Shown here piece after piece: positions 36,749-45,548 of a stretch of 64,000 bases of DNA (its first letter is position 1; each line of letters starts with the position of its first letter). The translations under genes were made by a program, and so were the position numbers. The notes beneath the pieces were generated by a model, which did not search any database, was not told the origin of the DNA, and saw nothing but the letters and a program-made list of their open reading frames with translations. Source of the stretch: Myxococcales bacterium (GTDB lineage: Bacteria; Myxococcota_A; Polyangia; Polyangiales; Polyangiaceae); assembly GCA_016703425.1 (NCBI GenBank), contig JADJCA010000007.1, forward strand, positions 310,001-374,000. Direction: 5' to 3'.

Positions 36749-37384
36749 CTACTTCGCGAGCGGACCTCGCTCGCAGAACGGCTGCCGGCTCGCCGTGCAG
36801 TTCACGTAGTTGCTCCAGGCCACGGTGAACTTGTCGATGGCGATGCATGGGAATCCGGCGTCGCCGACGAGCGGTTGACCCGGCCCCCACGCGGCGAAAG
36901 TAAACGGCTCGCCCGTAGACCAGCTCCAAGCGGTCGACGGCGGAACCATGCGACCTGCCGTCCACGTCGTATCGTTGTTGACCAGGATGCTTGTGGCCGC
37001 CCACTCGTCGGCGCATGTGAAGGTGGCGGCGTAGCCCCCGCTTGCGGCGCAAAGGGCATCCGCCTCGCCGATCCGGAGGGTCGTGGCGGGTGACCAATAG
37101 CAGCGCCCGCGCCAGGTTACGCCGCCGTCACAGTCTCCTGCGTCGAAGGCCGGGGGACAGTGGTCAGCGTCGTTGAGCGCCGCGGCGTCGGCGGAGAGCG
37201 CGTCGACGCCAGCCTCGTCACCGGCAGCCGCCCCGTCAACGGCGCCGGCTGCGTCCGGCGCGGGGCCCGCATCGGGCAAGGCGTTGTCGGCGCCGCCCGC
37301 CAGGTCTTCGCTGTCGACGAGCCAGTTGCACTGCACCGCCACAGCGAGAGCGAGAGCGCCGGGGGCCGCAAGCCAAGACCGCAT
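36749..37384 (-). CDS. C-type-lectin-like lipoprotein
   Basis: The 211-residue product has a signal ending VAVQC, an Ala/Asp-rich linker (about 25-75) and a domain of about 130 residues with the C-type lectin fold pattern. CYWSPATTLRIGEADALC has the first Cys and helix, WSWSTGEPFTFAAWGPGQP the WxW...EP/WxPGxP strand, and CIAIDKFTVAWSNYVNC with FCE the closing Cys pattern. In animals this fold binds sugars through a Ca-EPN/WND site; here the EPN triplet is not intact, so protein or glycan binding is open. Confidence 0.72.
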   Translation of the reverse strand: MRSWLAAPGALALAVAVQCNWLVDSEDLAGGADNALPDAGPAPDAAGAVDGAAAGDEAGVDALSADAAALNDADHCPPAFDAGDCDGGVTWRGRCYWSPATTLRIGEADALCAASGGYAATFTCADEWAATSILVNNDTTWTAGRMVPPSTAWSWSTGEPFTFAAWGPGQPLVGDAGFPCIAIDKFTVAWSNYVNCTASRQPFCERGPLAK

Positions 37385-37471
37385 GGGCGCTAAGGCTAGC
37401 GAAGGACCGGAGCCCCGGCGACACCCGCGCGCCGAGCCCGGCGCGTTTTCCGCGCTGTGGGCGAGAAGGCA

Positions 37472-37548
37472 TCACGGAGCGCACTCGCCGCTCGCGCCTT
37501 GCTTGCAGCTGCACGTCCCAGCGGGGCAATCGTTGACGCTGCGCGAGG
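37472..37548 (-). pseudogene. Orphan C-terminal fragment of a Cys-rich lipoprotein paralogue
   Basis: Read on the minus strand, bases up to the stop TGA at 37472-37474 encode SVNDCPAGTCSCKQGASGEC followed by AP. This is the same ending as the intact gene at 29062 (CPSGTCSCKQSGAGACAP). No signal peptide or earlier repeats continue it; the frame leads into unrelated sequence. It looks like a relic left by deletion of a second copy. The rest of the 320-bp gap (37385-37707) shows no gene. Confidence 0.55.
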
Positions 37549-37707
37549 ATGAATGGAGGTTTGGCGGCGCTCGTCTTGAGACGTCGCCCCCGATTCTTCC
37601 TCGGCAGGGCGCCGCCGCCTGTGCCCCCGCTTTGCCGAGAGGCATCGACGATCCACCCGGGTTGCTGCGCCTTTCTTCGCGGCCCGGCGTTTGCTCGCAC
37701 GCTCACC

Positions 37708-38529
37708 ATGAAGTTCGCATGGAGGTTCGTCCTCGCGACGTCGCTCGTCGCGTGCTCTTCGACGACGAGCCATGAAGACGGGGCTGCGCCCGCGGAGCTA
37801 GCCCCGGCGATGCAGAGCGGCGGGGTACCCGGTGGTGCGTCGACCGAGGTGTCACGGGGTGCAGAGTCGGCTCCGATCTGCTCGCCCGGTGAGCTCCGAA
37901 ACTGCGGCAGCTGCGGGGAGCAACGTTGCCGTCGGGTCGCGAAGGGCGAACTGTCAGGCACCGAATGGGGCGAATGCGTAAGCCTGCGCCCGGGTCGTCG
38001 CGAGATCTGCAACGGCCTCGATGACGACTGCAACGGCCTCGTCGACGACGGCATCACCTGCGTCGATGCGGGGCCGCCGCCGCCACCGCCGGTCGTTGAC
38101 GCGGGGCCAGTGGAGCCGCCACCTTCGCCCTGTTCCGAACGCTGCACCGGGGCATCGATCGTGCTCGATCGCACAGCGGCTTACGGCCTTTGGGTGAAGG
38201 TCGTTCTGTGCTCCCCCACGCGCTACGACCTCTTCCTCGGACCGACGCAGGCCGGACCCTTTTCAAAGATCACCGACACCAACCACCTCGGCCAAGACCA
38301 CTGCGAGCTGGTGAACCCCGCCTTCACGTTGCCCAATGAGGCGGCGATCACGAGCGGCACTTGCGCGACCTGCGACCTCAACTCGGCGGGCCTCATGGCG
38401 AATCACCCGGCGCTGTTCGGCTCGACGACCTACTCCCGGGCCAACCTTGGGGAGCCGTTCTCTTTTGCCGCGAGTCCGCCGGCGGGAGCGATGACCGCGT
38501 GTTGGTACGAGTGCGGCGTGTCGTTTTAG
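37708..38529 (+). CDS. Lipoprotein with MopE-like metal-binding motif
   Basis: The 273-residue product from ATG 37708 has a lipobox (SLVAC), a Cys-rich part CSPGELRNCGSCGEQRCRR and EICNGLDDDCNGLVDDG. The last is the DxDxDG-like calcium/copper-binding repeat found in MopE and many secreted myxobacterial proteins. A Pro/Val linker and a C-terminal domain with six Cys follow (SGTCATCDL, CWYECG). It is probably a surface protein; ligand unproven. It is divergent from the C-type-lectin-like gene. Confidence 0.68.
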   Translation: MKFAWRFVLATSLVACSSTTSHEDGAAPAELAPAMQSGGVPGGASTEVSRGAESAPICSPGELRNCGSCGEQRCRRVAKGELSGTEWGECVSLRPGRREICNGLDDDCNGLVDDGITCVDAGPPPPPPVVDAGPVEPPPSPCSERCTGASIVLDRTAAYGLWVKVVLCSPTRYDLFLGPTQAGPFSKITDTNHLGQDHCELVNPAFTLPNEAAITSGTCATCDLNSAGLMANHPALFGSTTYSRANLGEPFSFAASPPAGAMTACWYECGVSF

Positions 38530-38626
38530 GTGCAATCCCCACCGGACGGCGAGCGAGCGCAGCGAACCGGACGTGCTCGCACGGTGCTTCCGGTGAACCA
38601 CCTCAGCGAACGGCTTCGCGTCACGA

Positions 38627-39640
38627 TCAAGGTCCGTGGCAGCTGACCTGTTGCGCGCTGCACGTCTGCGTGGCCGAGCACGTCTGGAGGGTGCGCCACC
38701 GCTGTCCGTCGCACATTTGAAGCGCTTGACCGTCGCATCGCATCGGGATCTCCGCTCCCGTCGTCGTGCAACGCTCCTCGAGCGGGAAGCTCACGACGAC
38801 CTGGGCGAGCCAGTCGGCAATCCCGTCGGTTCGAACGAAGGTTTGCTCGTGGTGCGCGGCCGCGACGCCGTCCTTGGCGCATGACACGACCCCAACCACA
38901 CGCCACGGTGCGCTTCCACCAAGGCCTGCGAACGCACAGAGCAGGGGTCCACCGGAGTCTCCCTCGTCGGTGATGCCGCCGCTCGGGCCAGCGGCAGCTA
39001 CGACCGACAGGCTGCCGGACGCAAGCGACTGCACGCGGACCTGTGCAACGCGCTTCTCCTTGGTCGTCGTGACGCCGCCCACGTCGTGACGCCCGTAGCC
39101 GACGGTCCAGCAGCTCTGTCCGACGGAAAGCGACGACGACACCACGCGCACATCGCTTCCCGGGCGCGGGAACGACTGCGGCCGTACGGTTGTCACGGGT
39201 GTCACGGGTGTCGCCAGATGAAGCACCGCCACGTCGGTCGTCGCAAGCGGGCAGCTCATGGAGTTGGCGACATCGAAGCCCGGGTAAAGGGCCACCTTGT
39301 CGACCTCGTAGCGCGTGAGGTTGCCTGGCATGTCGGTCGATGGGCCGCCGTTCGACAGTACCGGACCTCCCGCCCCCAGGTAGAAGCCGGAGATCTCCTC
39401 CTCCACGCCCTGCACGCAATGACCTGCCGTGAGCACGACGTCCGGTGCAATCAGAGTCCCCGTACAGACCCCGCCGCTCGCGAAACCGATCATGCCCACC
39501 GCGTAGTCACCACCCCAAGGCGCGCCGCCCTGGATGGCGGACTCTATGGAAGCGTTGTCACGTGACGTCGGCGTTGAACACCCCGCGGCGAGAGCAGCGG
39601 CGCAGGCGAGACGGAACCATCGTGCGGCGGCCTTCGACAT
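38627..39640 (-). CDS. Trypsin-like serine protease (S1 family) lipoprotein
   Basis: The start is taken at ATG 39640 (337 residues), giving a signal ending AAGC. The S1 triad is visible: TAGHC (His), TTDVAVLHL (Asp) and DEGDSGGPLLC (Ser). An N-terminal IQGGAPWGGDY resembles the IVGG activation site, so it may be a zymogen. The last 60 residues after the protease domain contain six Cys (RCTTTGAEIPMRCDGQALQ). The enzyme is probably secreted or surface-bound and used in degradation of foreign protein, as in predatory myxobacteria (inference). Confidence 0.85.
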   Translation of the reverse strand: MSKAAARWFRLACAAALAAGCSTPTSRDNASIESAIQGGAPWGGDYAVGMIGFASGGVCTGTLIAPDVVLTAGHCVQGVEEEISGFYLGAGGPVLSNGGPSTDMPGNLTRYEVDKVALYPGFDVANSMSCPLATTDVAVLHLATPVTPVTTVRPQSFPRPGSDVRVVSSSLSVGQSCWTVGYGRHDVGGVTTTKEKRVAQVRVQSLASGSLSVVAAAGPSGGITDEGDSGGPLLCAFAGLGGSAPWRVVGVVSCAKDGVAAAHHEQTFVRTDGIADWLAQVVVSFPLEERCTTTGAEIPMRCDGQALQMCDGQRWRTLQTCSATQTCSAQQVSCHGP

Positions 39641-39705
39641 GCCGGGCATTAGCACCCGCGACGTCGACCGCTGGCCTGCGCGCCCCAGGTTTTACGGTCT
39701 GCGCC

Positions 39706-40335
39706 CTAAAGCCGAATGTCGTCCTTCCCCTCGGGACGCAGCGGCAAGACGCGCGTCGCGGGAGGAATGCTCGGTTGCGCCGGATCTTCGCGGAGCAGCA
39801 CGACGTCGCCGTCGCGAATCTTGTCGACGCGCCAGTTCAATTGATAGTCGGTGCCGTTGGTGCCGCCGACGTGGACGAGATCGGCGCGGCCCAGGTAGTC
39901 GCCGCGCTTTAGGACCCAGCCCTTGCCACCGGGGTCCACGAACATCGCACGCGGGTAGTCGCCGGAGATGACGATGGCCACGAGGCGGAGCTCGTCGACG
40001 GTGTGCTGCGCGAGGATGACGTCGCGTTGAACCTGGCGTCCCGGCTGCTGCTTCTGCTCGCTGAAGAGCTTGGCAAAGTTTCGGAACGGGTCTCGGCTCT
40101 TGTCGCTCTCGACGAAGTCGTTCTCGCTGAAGGCGGGAGCCTCGCGCTTCACCGGCTCGCCGGCGTCGGGCGCCTCTTGCGCGCCGCGTCGCACGGGAGG
40201 CGCTACGGCGCCCGCCGAGGCCGGTGCCGCGCTCGACGCCGCCGCCGGCGCCGGTTTCTTGGCGCCGTCGTCGCCGCACGCCACGAGTGCGAGCGGCACC
40301 AGCGCCGCGAGCCAGTAGGCACGGGACGGCCTCAT
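39706..40335 (-). CDS. pilP: Type IV pilus assembly lipoprotein PilP
   Basis: The 209-residue product from ATG 40335 has a lipobox (LALVAC), a disordered Ala/Pro region and a beta domain (VDELRLVAIVISG, GWVLKRGDYLG, VDKIRDGDVVLL). PilP is an inner-membrane lipoprotein binding PilNO on one side and secretin PilQ on the other. The start overlaps the pilO stop by ATGA. pilQ, usually next, is missing from this spot and lies at 23915. Confidence 0.88.
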   Translation of the reverse strand: MRPSRAYWLAALVPLALVACGDDGAKKPAPAAASSAAPASAGAVAPPVRRGAQEAPDAGEPVKREAPAFSENDFVESDKSRDPFRNFAKLFSEQKQQPGRQVQRDVILAQHTVDELRLVAIVISGDYPRAMFVDPGGKGWVLKRGDYLGRADLVHVGGTNGTDYQLNWRVDKIRDGDVVLLREDPAQPSIPPATRVLPLRPEGKDDIRL

Positions 40336-40952
40336 TTCTTGTCTCCTTCCGGCGCCGCCGGCGCGCCCGGCGTGCGGGCCGTCGGCTTTGCTCGCAGCTT
40401 GAAGGTCGTGGCGAGGCACTTCACCTTCAGCTTGATCTCGTCGCCATCCATCTTGGGCTCGGTCAGCTCGATGTTCTCGAGGTTGATGATGCGCTCGACC
40501 TTGCCCATCTCGAAGGCGAACTTGGCAATCTGGTGGAACTTGCCGCCGAGCTCGATACGCATCGGGACCTTCGCGTAGAAGGCCTCGTTCTTCTCCTCCG
40601 CCGGCTGCCACGCCTTGAGATCAACGCCGGAGAGGTTGGACACCTGCTGAATCGACGACAAGAAGCTCGCCGGCTCGGTCTCCGCGGGAAGCTGCTTGTT
40701 GAGCTCGCGCTGCTGTTGCTGCCGCACGGCGAGCTCGTCGCGGTCGGCGAAGTAGCTCGCCTGCGCTTGCTTCTGCCGCGCAAGCTCCGTGTTGAGGTCG
40801 TTCTGTTGCTTGTTGGCCGCGGTGATCTTGCCGTCGACCTCGGTGAAGAAGATGAGCCAATAGCCGAAGCCCAAAACGACCACAAAGAAGGCGCCGATGC
40901 CGATTTTGCCGGCCAGCGGCAGCTTCGCGAGAACGCTCGGTTTCGCAGCCAT
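40332..40952 (-). CDS. pilO: Type IV pilus alignment protein PilO
   Basis: The 206-residue product has one N-terminal membrane helix (IGIGAFFVVVLGFGYWLIFF), a coiled coil rich in Gln/Lys, and a ferredoxin-like periplasmic domain, the PilO pattern. It forms the PilN-PilO dimer that links PilM with PilP and the secretin. It starts right after the pilN stop (no gap) and ends in a 4-nt overlap with pilP. Confidence 0.9.
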   Translation of the reverse strand: MAAKPSVLAKLPLAGKIGIGAFFVVVLGFGYWLIFFTEVDGKITAANKQQNDLNTELARQKQAQASYFADRDELAVRQQQQRELNKQLPAETEPASFLSSIQQVSNLSGVDLKAWQPAEEKNEAFYAKVPMRIELGGKFHQIAKFAFEMGKVERIINLENIELTEPKMDGDEIKLKVKCLATTFKLRAKPTARTPGAPAAPEGDKK

Positions 40953-41594
40953 CTAGTACCTCACCTTCGCGGAGAGCTCGAACTTGAGAAGGTCCACGTG
41001 GCTGTCCTTGTCGAAGGTCTTGACCGCCGGCAGGAGCTTGACCTCGTAGAAGTAGTCCGACAGCGTCAAGCGGCGCACGAACTCCGAGACGTCTTCACCG
41101 TCACGCGCGTGGCCGATGATCCGGACCTTTCGATCGGTCTCTGCGTACGAGTTGAGCCACATGCGACGGCTATCCCAGCCCTGGTTGGGCACCGCGCCCA
41201 AGTTGTCGCGCTTCAACTGTTCGAGCTTGTCGTTGTCGACGGTGGGACCGCGACCGATGGTGAGCATTTTCGCCAGCTCGAGGAGGGTCTCGGTCGGGCC
41301 GGTGCGCGCCGACTGGAGCTTCTTGATGGCCTCTTCGCGGTCGCGCAGGTCCTTGAGCTGCGACTTGATCTCGTTGTGGTTCGAGATCTGCCGCTTGATG
41401 TCGTTGATCTGGGCGTCGACCTTCTGGTTGACCGAGACCACGCGCTTCAGCTCGTCCTGCTTCGCCTTCTGCACGAAGATGAGGACGACGACCTCCAGCA
41501 ACACGACGCCGAGGACCACGAGGAGCCAGTTCTGGTTCCCCTCGGAGGCACGCCGCGCTTCCCGCTTTTGCGGGAGTAGATTGATGCGAATCAA
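40953..41594 (-). CDS. pilN: Type IV pilus alignment protein PilN
   Basis: The start is TTG 41594, overlapping the pilM stop (TTGA, 41591-41594) and giving a 213-residue protein opening LIRINLLPQKREARR. INLLP is the conserved PilN N-terminal motif that binds PilM in the cytoplasm. One membrane helix (WLLVVLGVVLLEVVVLIFV) and a coiled-coil/ferredoxin-like periplasmic region follow. A longer in-frame start upstream is less likely. Confidence 0.9.
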   Translation of the reverse strand: MIRINLLPQKREARRASEGNQNWLLVVLGVVLLEVVVLIFVQKAKQDELKRVVSVNQKVDAQINDIKRQISNHNEIKSQLKDLRDREEAIKKLQSARTGPTETLLELAKMLTIGRGPTVDNDKLEQLKRDNLGAVPNQGWDSRRMWLNSYAETDRKVRIIGHARDGEDVSEFVRRLTLSDYFYEVKLLPAVKTFDKDSHVDLLKFELSAKVRY

Positions 41595-42643
41595 GAGCGT
41601 CGCTCCTTCTCCGCGCGGAGCGCGAGGCCGCACGCGACGGCGAATTGTGTCGCGCGCGCGCGAAGATCAGCCTCGTTGACGCTCTTCGCGTCGACGCCGA
41701 CGTTGGCAAAGGGGTCGAGAATGCTGACGGGCACGCGGGCGCGTTTCTCGATGGCGAGCGCGAGCGGACCGCAATAAGCCGAGCCGCCGCAAAGATGGAC
41801 GCGCGAGATCTCCGAGTCACCGCTCGTCGCCAGGTAGAAGTCGAGGGAGCGCTGGATCTCGCCGGCGAGCGCTTCGCAGGCTTGGCCCACCGACGTGAGC
41901 ACCTGCGGCGGCACCGTGTGCGGCTGCGCAGCGCCGAGCTTGTAGAACTCGGCCTGCTCGAAGGGGACGCCGAGTTGCTTCTGGATCTCCTCGGTGATCG
42001 AGTTGCCGGCGTTGGTGATCTCGCGGGTGAAGGCGCTGACGCCGCGCGAGACGATGTTGAGGCTCGAGAGCGACGCGCCGACGTTCAAGAGCGCGACGGT
42101 GCCGTCTTGCGGCAGCCCTTGCGAGTACTCGAAGATGTTCTGCACAGTGAAGGCGTTGATGTCGACGACCACGGGGCGAAGCTTGGCCTCGCGAATGATG
42201 CCGGCAAAATCGTTGATTTCGGCCTTCTTGGCCGCGACCAGCAAGAGGTCCATGTGGCCCGCTTCCGGGCGGCGCTTCAGAACTTCGTAGTCGACCGACA
42301 TCTCCTTGATGTCGAAGGGGATGTGCTGCTCGGCTTCCCAGCTGATCTGCTCTTCGAGCTCGTCGGCCGTCATCATGGGGACCGTGATTTTGCGAACGAT
42401 GACCGACTGCCCGTACACGCCGACCGCGACCTCTTTCTGCGAGATGCGGTTGTCCTTGTAGAGCCTCGACAGCGCCTCGATGACGGCGCCGGAGTTCATG
42501 ATGTGCCCGTCGACGATGGTCTGCGGTGGCAGCGGCGCGAAACCGCTCCGCATGACCGTGTAGCGTTTGGATTTCTCCTTCAGCTGCACGGCCTTGATGG
42601 AGCTGGCTCCAATGTCGAGGCCGACGAGGGTCTTTTCACCCAT
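41591..42643 (-). CDS. pilM: Type IV pilus actin-like ATPase PilM
   Basis: The 350-residue cytoplasmic protein has LVGLDIGASSIKAVQLKE (phosphate-1 loop of the actin fold), ALLNVGASLSSLNIV and LCGGSAYCGPLA (adenosine loop). PilM binds the N-terminal peptide of PilN and is required for pilus assembly. It is the first gene of pilMNOP, with ATG 42643 and all three junctions being overlaps or contacts, so the operon is tightly coupled. Confidence 0.93.
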   Translation of the reverse strand: MGEKTLVGLDIGASSIKAVQLKEKSKRYTVMRSGFAPLPPQTIVDGHIMNSGAVIEALSRLYKDNRISQKEVAVGVYGQSVIVRKITVPMMTADELEEQISWEAEQHIPFDIKEMSVDYEVLKRRPEAGHMDLLLVAAKKAEINDFAGIIREAKLRPVVVDINAFTVQNIFEYSQGLPQDGTVALLNVGASLSSLNIVSRGVSAFTREITNAGNSITEEIQKQLGVPFEQAEFYKLGAAQPHTVPPQVLTSVGQACEALAGEIQRSLDFYLATSGDSEISRVHLCGGSAYCGPLALAIEKRARVPVSILDPFANVGVDAKSVNEADLRARATQFAVACGLALRAEKERRS

Positions 42644-42833
42644 GATGGTGCGATGGTCCTTCCGTGCCTCTCCGAGAGCCGAAGCCTCGAGAGGGATGAA
42701 CCACGAAAGTGTCGCACCCCGATCCGGGGCCGGTCAAAAAACGAGGACCGTTGTGTCGCTCGCCCACTGGCACCGCCCTAACCATACAGACGGCGAAGGC
42801 GCGGCGCCTCAGGCGGCGCTTCGGCGACAACCG

Positions 42834-44093
42834 CTAAAGACGATAGGTCTTTCCGATGAGCTCGACCTCGGCGCGCGCCGGGGAGCCGAAGAGCAGCGTG
42901 CCCGACGCCCACCCGGCCCGAAGGGAAGGGCGAGCCTCGGTGCGATCGGCGAAGGAGGCGACCTGAGGGACCAACGCGAGGTACGGCCCCGCGACGCCCG
43001 CGACGCGAACGTCGAGGTTCACGCGCGGAACGACGCAAGCGATGCCCACGGCCGGATCGACGTCGCCCGTGGCGGAGGCTTCGAACGAAGCGTCGAGCTC
43101 GTAGGGCCATTCGCCGGCCTGAATCCAGTTCGTCGGCAGCGTGTTCTTCGTTGGGTTGAACCGGGAGGAACCCCCAAAGCGGACTGTGGCGCCGAGCGCG
43201 ACCGTCGCGGCGACGCGGCCACCGGCCAGGAGATCGCAGCGGAGGTTGCCGCTCACGCCGAGCTGAACGGGAACGGGAAAAGGGCCGATGGGCACGAGGA
43301 ACGTCACCGGCGGGAGCTTTGCGTCGGGCGTGACGAAGATCGGCGCGCGCACGCCGGCCATGCCGCTGACGGTGATCTCCATCTTGGCGCGCATCTCACC
43401 GCGGAGGCCGATCTCGAGCCCCGACTCGCGTCGATAGGCGAGCTTGCCCTCGGGCTTGAACGACAGGTCGAGCGGGCCGAGGTCTACGTTGCCCACGAAG
43501 GCGCCGAGGTTCGCGTTGGGGGGGACCACCCAGACCATCGGGAGCTGACCGCTCAAGAGACCGCTCCACGCGCCCGTGTTCGCGGGCGTGTTGGCCGACG
43601 TGTTGGCCGGGGGCGTGCCCCCCACGTCGAGGAGCGACAGACTCGCCGGCTCGAGCGAGCCGCCGCGGAGCCCGCGCGCGAGATAGATGCGAAGAACGTC
43701 ATCCTCGGAGAGCCCCGCCATTTCTTCGAGCGAGAGCGGCGTCGTGGTGAGACGAAGCGTATCGCCGGAGTCAAGCCGGCCTTCACCTTGGACCCGGGTC
43801 GCGCTCGTCACGCGGGCGTAGATCCCTTCATCGGCGCGGCCGGGGAGCGGATGAATGAGGAGCGCCTTTCCAAGCATCGCCGGAGCGTCGTACGGGAGGG
43901 GTACGCCATCGACGGAGGTCCGAAGGACGACCTCGCCGCTCTGCGCGTCGGCGCGAACCACGTAGCGGTCGCCGTCGGCCAACGTCAGAGCTCCCTCTGC
44001 CTCGGCCGAGTACGCGGCATCCTCGTCGGCAGCCGGGGCCGAACAGCCGGCGAGCAGCGAGACGGCGAGCAAGGGCACGAGAAGGGGGCGCAT
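42834..44093 (-). CDS. Hypothetical beta-rich lipoprotein
   Basis: The 419-residue product starts at ATG 44093 with MRPLLVPLLAVSLLAGC and an acidic AADEDAAYSAEAEGAL. The body is mostly alternating beta strands (TVSGMAGVRAPIFVTP, LGATVRFGGSSRFNPT) and may form a beta sandwich or a barrel-like periplasmic domain. An Asn/Thr/Pro-rich loop (GTPPANTSANTPANTG) sits in the middle. I do not recognise the family. It lies upstream of, but separate from, pilM on the same strand. Confidence 0.65.
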   Translation of the reverse strand: MRPLLVPLLAVSLLAGCSAPAADEDAAYSAEAEGALTLADGDRYVVRADAQSGEVVLRTSVDGVPLPYDAPAMLGKALLIHPLPGRADEGIYARVTSATRVQGEGRLDSGDTLRLTTTPLSLEEMAGLSEDDVLRIYLARGLRGGSLEPASLSLLDVGGTPPANTSANTPANTGAWSGLLSGQLPMVWVVPPNANLGAFVGNVDLGPLDLSFKPEGKLAYRRESGLEIGLRGEMRAKMEITVSGMAGVRAPIFVTPDAKLPPVTFLVPIGPFPVPVQLGVSGNLRCDLLAGGRVAATVALGATVRFGGSSRFNPTKNTLPTNWIQAGEWPYELDASFEASATGDVDPAVGIACVVPRVNLDVRVAGVAGPYLALVPQVASFADRTEARPSLRAGWASGTLLFGSPARAEVELIGKTYRL

Positions 44094-44294
44094 GGCCTTC
44101 GCCGAGCAGCCGCCATACCAACTCGCAACCAATGTCATTCCAGCTACTTAGCTTGGAGGCCCCACGCCCTTGCACACGACAGCCGTGCCGCCGAGTGCAA
44201 GCCCTCCAAGACCCGCTCCGAAGGGCCGCCCGAAAAGCTCTCGGAAAGAGGTGGGGCGGGGCCCGCGTTGGCGAGAACATGCTAAGGACCGCGC

Positions 44295-45440
44295 ATGCCG
44301 CTGGTGGGAGGCTTCGCTCGACCGTTCTTCGCCGGCACCGCGTTCATGGCGGTGCTCTCTTGTTCCTTCTTCGCGGCGACGGCCTCCGCCGACACGACGC
44401 ACGTCGTCGCGCGCGGCCATACGCTTGAGTCGATCGCCAATCGCTACCACGTGCCAGCGAAGGCGATCCTCGAGGCCAACAAGCTGAAGAACCCGAACCG
44501 CCTTCGCCCCGGCGACACGCTCGTCATCCCCGGCGTCACGCCGAAGGACAAGAAAGACGGCAAGTCGGCACTGGGCGCCGACGCGAAGGAAAAGGGCGCG
44601 AAAGAAAACGCGCGCGGCGCCAAGACCGGCGAGCACAAGGACGGCAAGAAGACCAAACCGCCGACCTACGCGATGAAGGCGAAAAACCCCGGCGTGGTGC
44701 ACCTGGCGCGCCTCGCCACCACCGAAGACGCCAAGCTCCGCCTCGTCGACCGCCGTGGCCGCAACGTGCCACAAGCCGCCAAGCCCATCGAGAAGCTGCT
44801 CCGCAGCGCCTCCGGTCAATCGAAGCCCATCGAGCCGCGGCTCATGGCGCTCCTCGCCATCGTCTCGGATCACTTCGGCGGTCGTAAGATCGAGGTCATC
44901 AGCGGATACCGCCCCTACGCGCCGACGCAACACACGGCGCACTCGAACCACAACGTCGGCAAGGCCATCGACTTTCGCGTCGTCGGTGTCCCCAACGAAG
45001 TGGTGCGCGATTTTTGCCGCACGCTGCGCAACGTCGGCGTGGGGTACTACCCGAACAGCACGTTCGTCCACCTCGACGCCCGCTCCACGCCGGCCTTCTG
45101 GATCGACTACTCGCGGCCCGGCGAGCCGCCGCGCTACAACGACCCGAACGTCGAGGCCGACGAAGGCACGAGCGACGTGGGCGCCGACGTGCTCACGAGC
45201 AGCGACGGAAAAGACTCCGACACAGCCAACACGGCGCCGGAGAAGACCGACGAAAAGGGCGCGACGGAGTCGACGGAGCGACCGGCGAAGGCCGACGACA
45301 AGGCGAGCCCCGCGATCCCGACGCTTCCGCCCGCGACCCCGAGCGCAGCGCAGGGGGCCGCCGGCCCCGCCGCCGGAGGGACGCCGGCCGCCGCGCCATC
45401 GCCCCCGGCGAGCGGCTCCGTCCCCGCCGCAAAACCGTAA
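44295..45440 (+). CDS. LysM and M15-type murein peptidase (DUF882-like)
   Basis: The 381-residue protein has a signal segment (FFAGTAFMAVLSCSFFAATA), an N-terminal LysM repeat (HVVARGHTLESIANRYHVPA) that binds peptidoglycan, a Lys-rich linker and a peptidase domain. SGYRPYAPTQHTAHSNHN, GKAIDFRV and TFVHLDAR match the His-Asp-His zinc site of M15/DUF882 (YcbK-like) enzymes. The C-terminal 100 residues are Ala/Pro-rich and disordered. It probably acts on cell-wall cross-links, either its own or that of prey. Confidence 0.85.
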   Translation: MPLVGGFARPFFAGTAFMAVLSCSFFAATASADTTHVVARGHTLESIANRYHVPAKAILEANKLKNPNRLRPGDTLVIPGVTPKDKKDGKSALGADAKEKGAKENARGAKTGEHKDGKKTKPPTYAMKAKNPGVVHLARLATTEDAKLRLVDRRGRNVPQAAKPIEKLLRSASGQSKPIEPRLMALLAIVSDHFGGRKIEVISGYRPYAPTQHTAHSNHNVGKAIDFRVVGVPNEVVRDFCRTLRNVGVGYYPNSTFVHLDARSTPAFWIDYSRPGEPPRYNDPNVEADEGTSDVGADVLTSSDGKDSDTANTAPEKTDEKGATESTERPAKADDKASPAIPTLPPATPSAAQGAAGPAAGGTPAAAPSPPASGSVPAAKP

Positions 45441-45454
45441 CGAGGCCGGAAAAG

Positions 45455-45467
45455 CCGAATCATTCGG
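45455..45467. repeat. Inverted repeat CCGAAT-C-ATTCGG
   Basis: A perfect 6-bp-arm inverted repeat lies between the LysM peptidase and the cytochrome gene. The 1-nt loop argues against a terminator; an operator for the cytochrome gene is possible. Confidence 0.35.
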
Positions 45468-45548
45468 GCAACCGTTCCAAACCGGAAAGGCTGTTTTGGC
45501 CCTTCTGGATGTGGCGCGTCGTGGGCTGCCGACTAGACCGCCCCTTCG

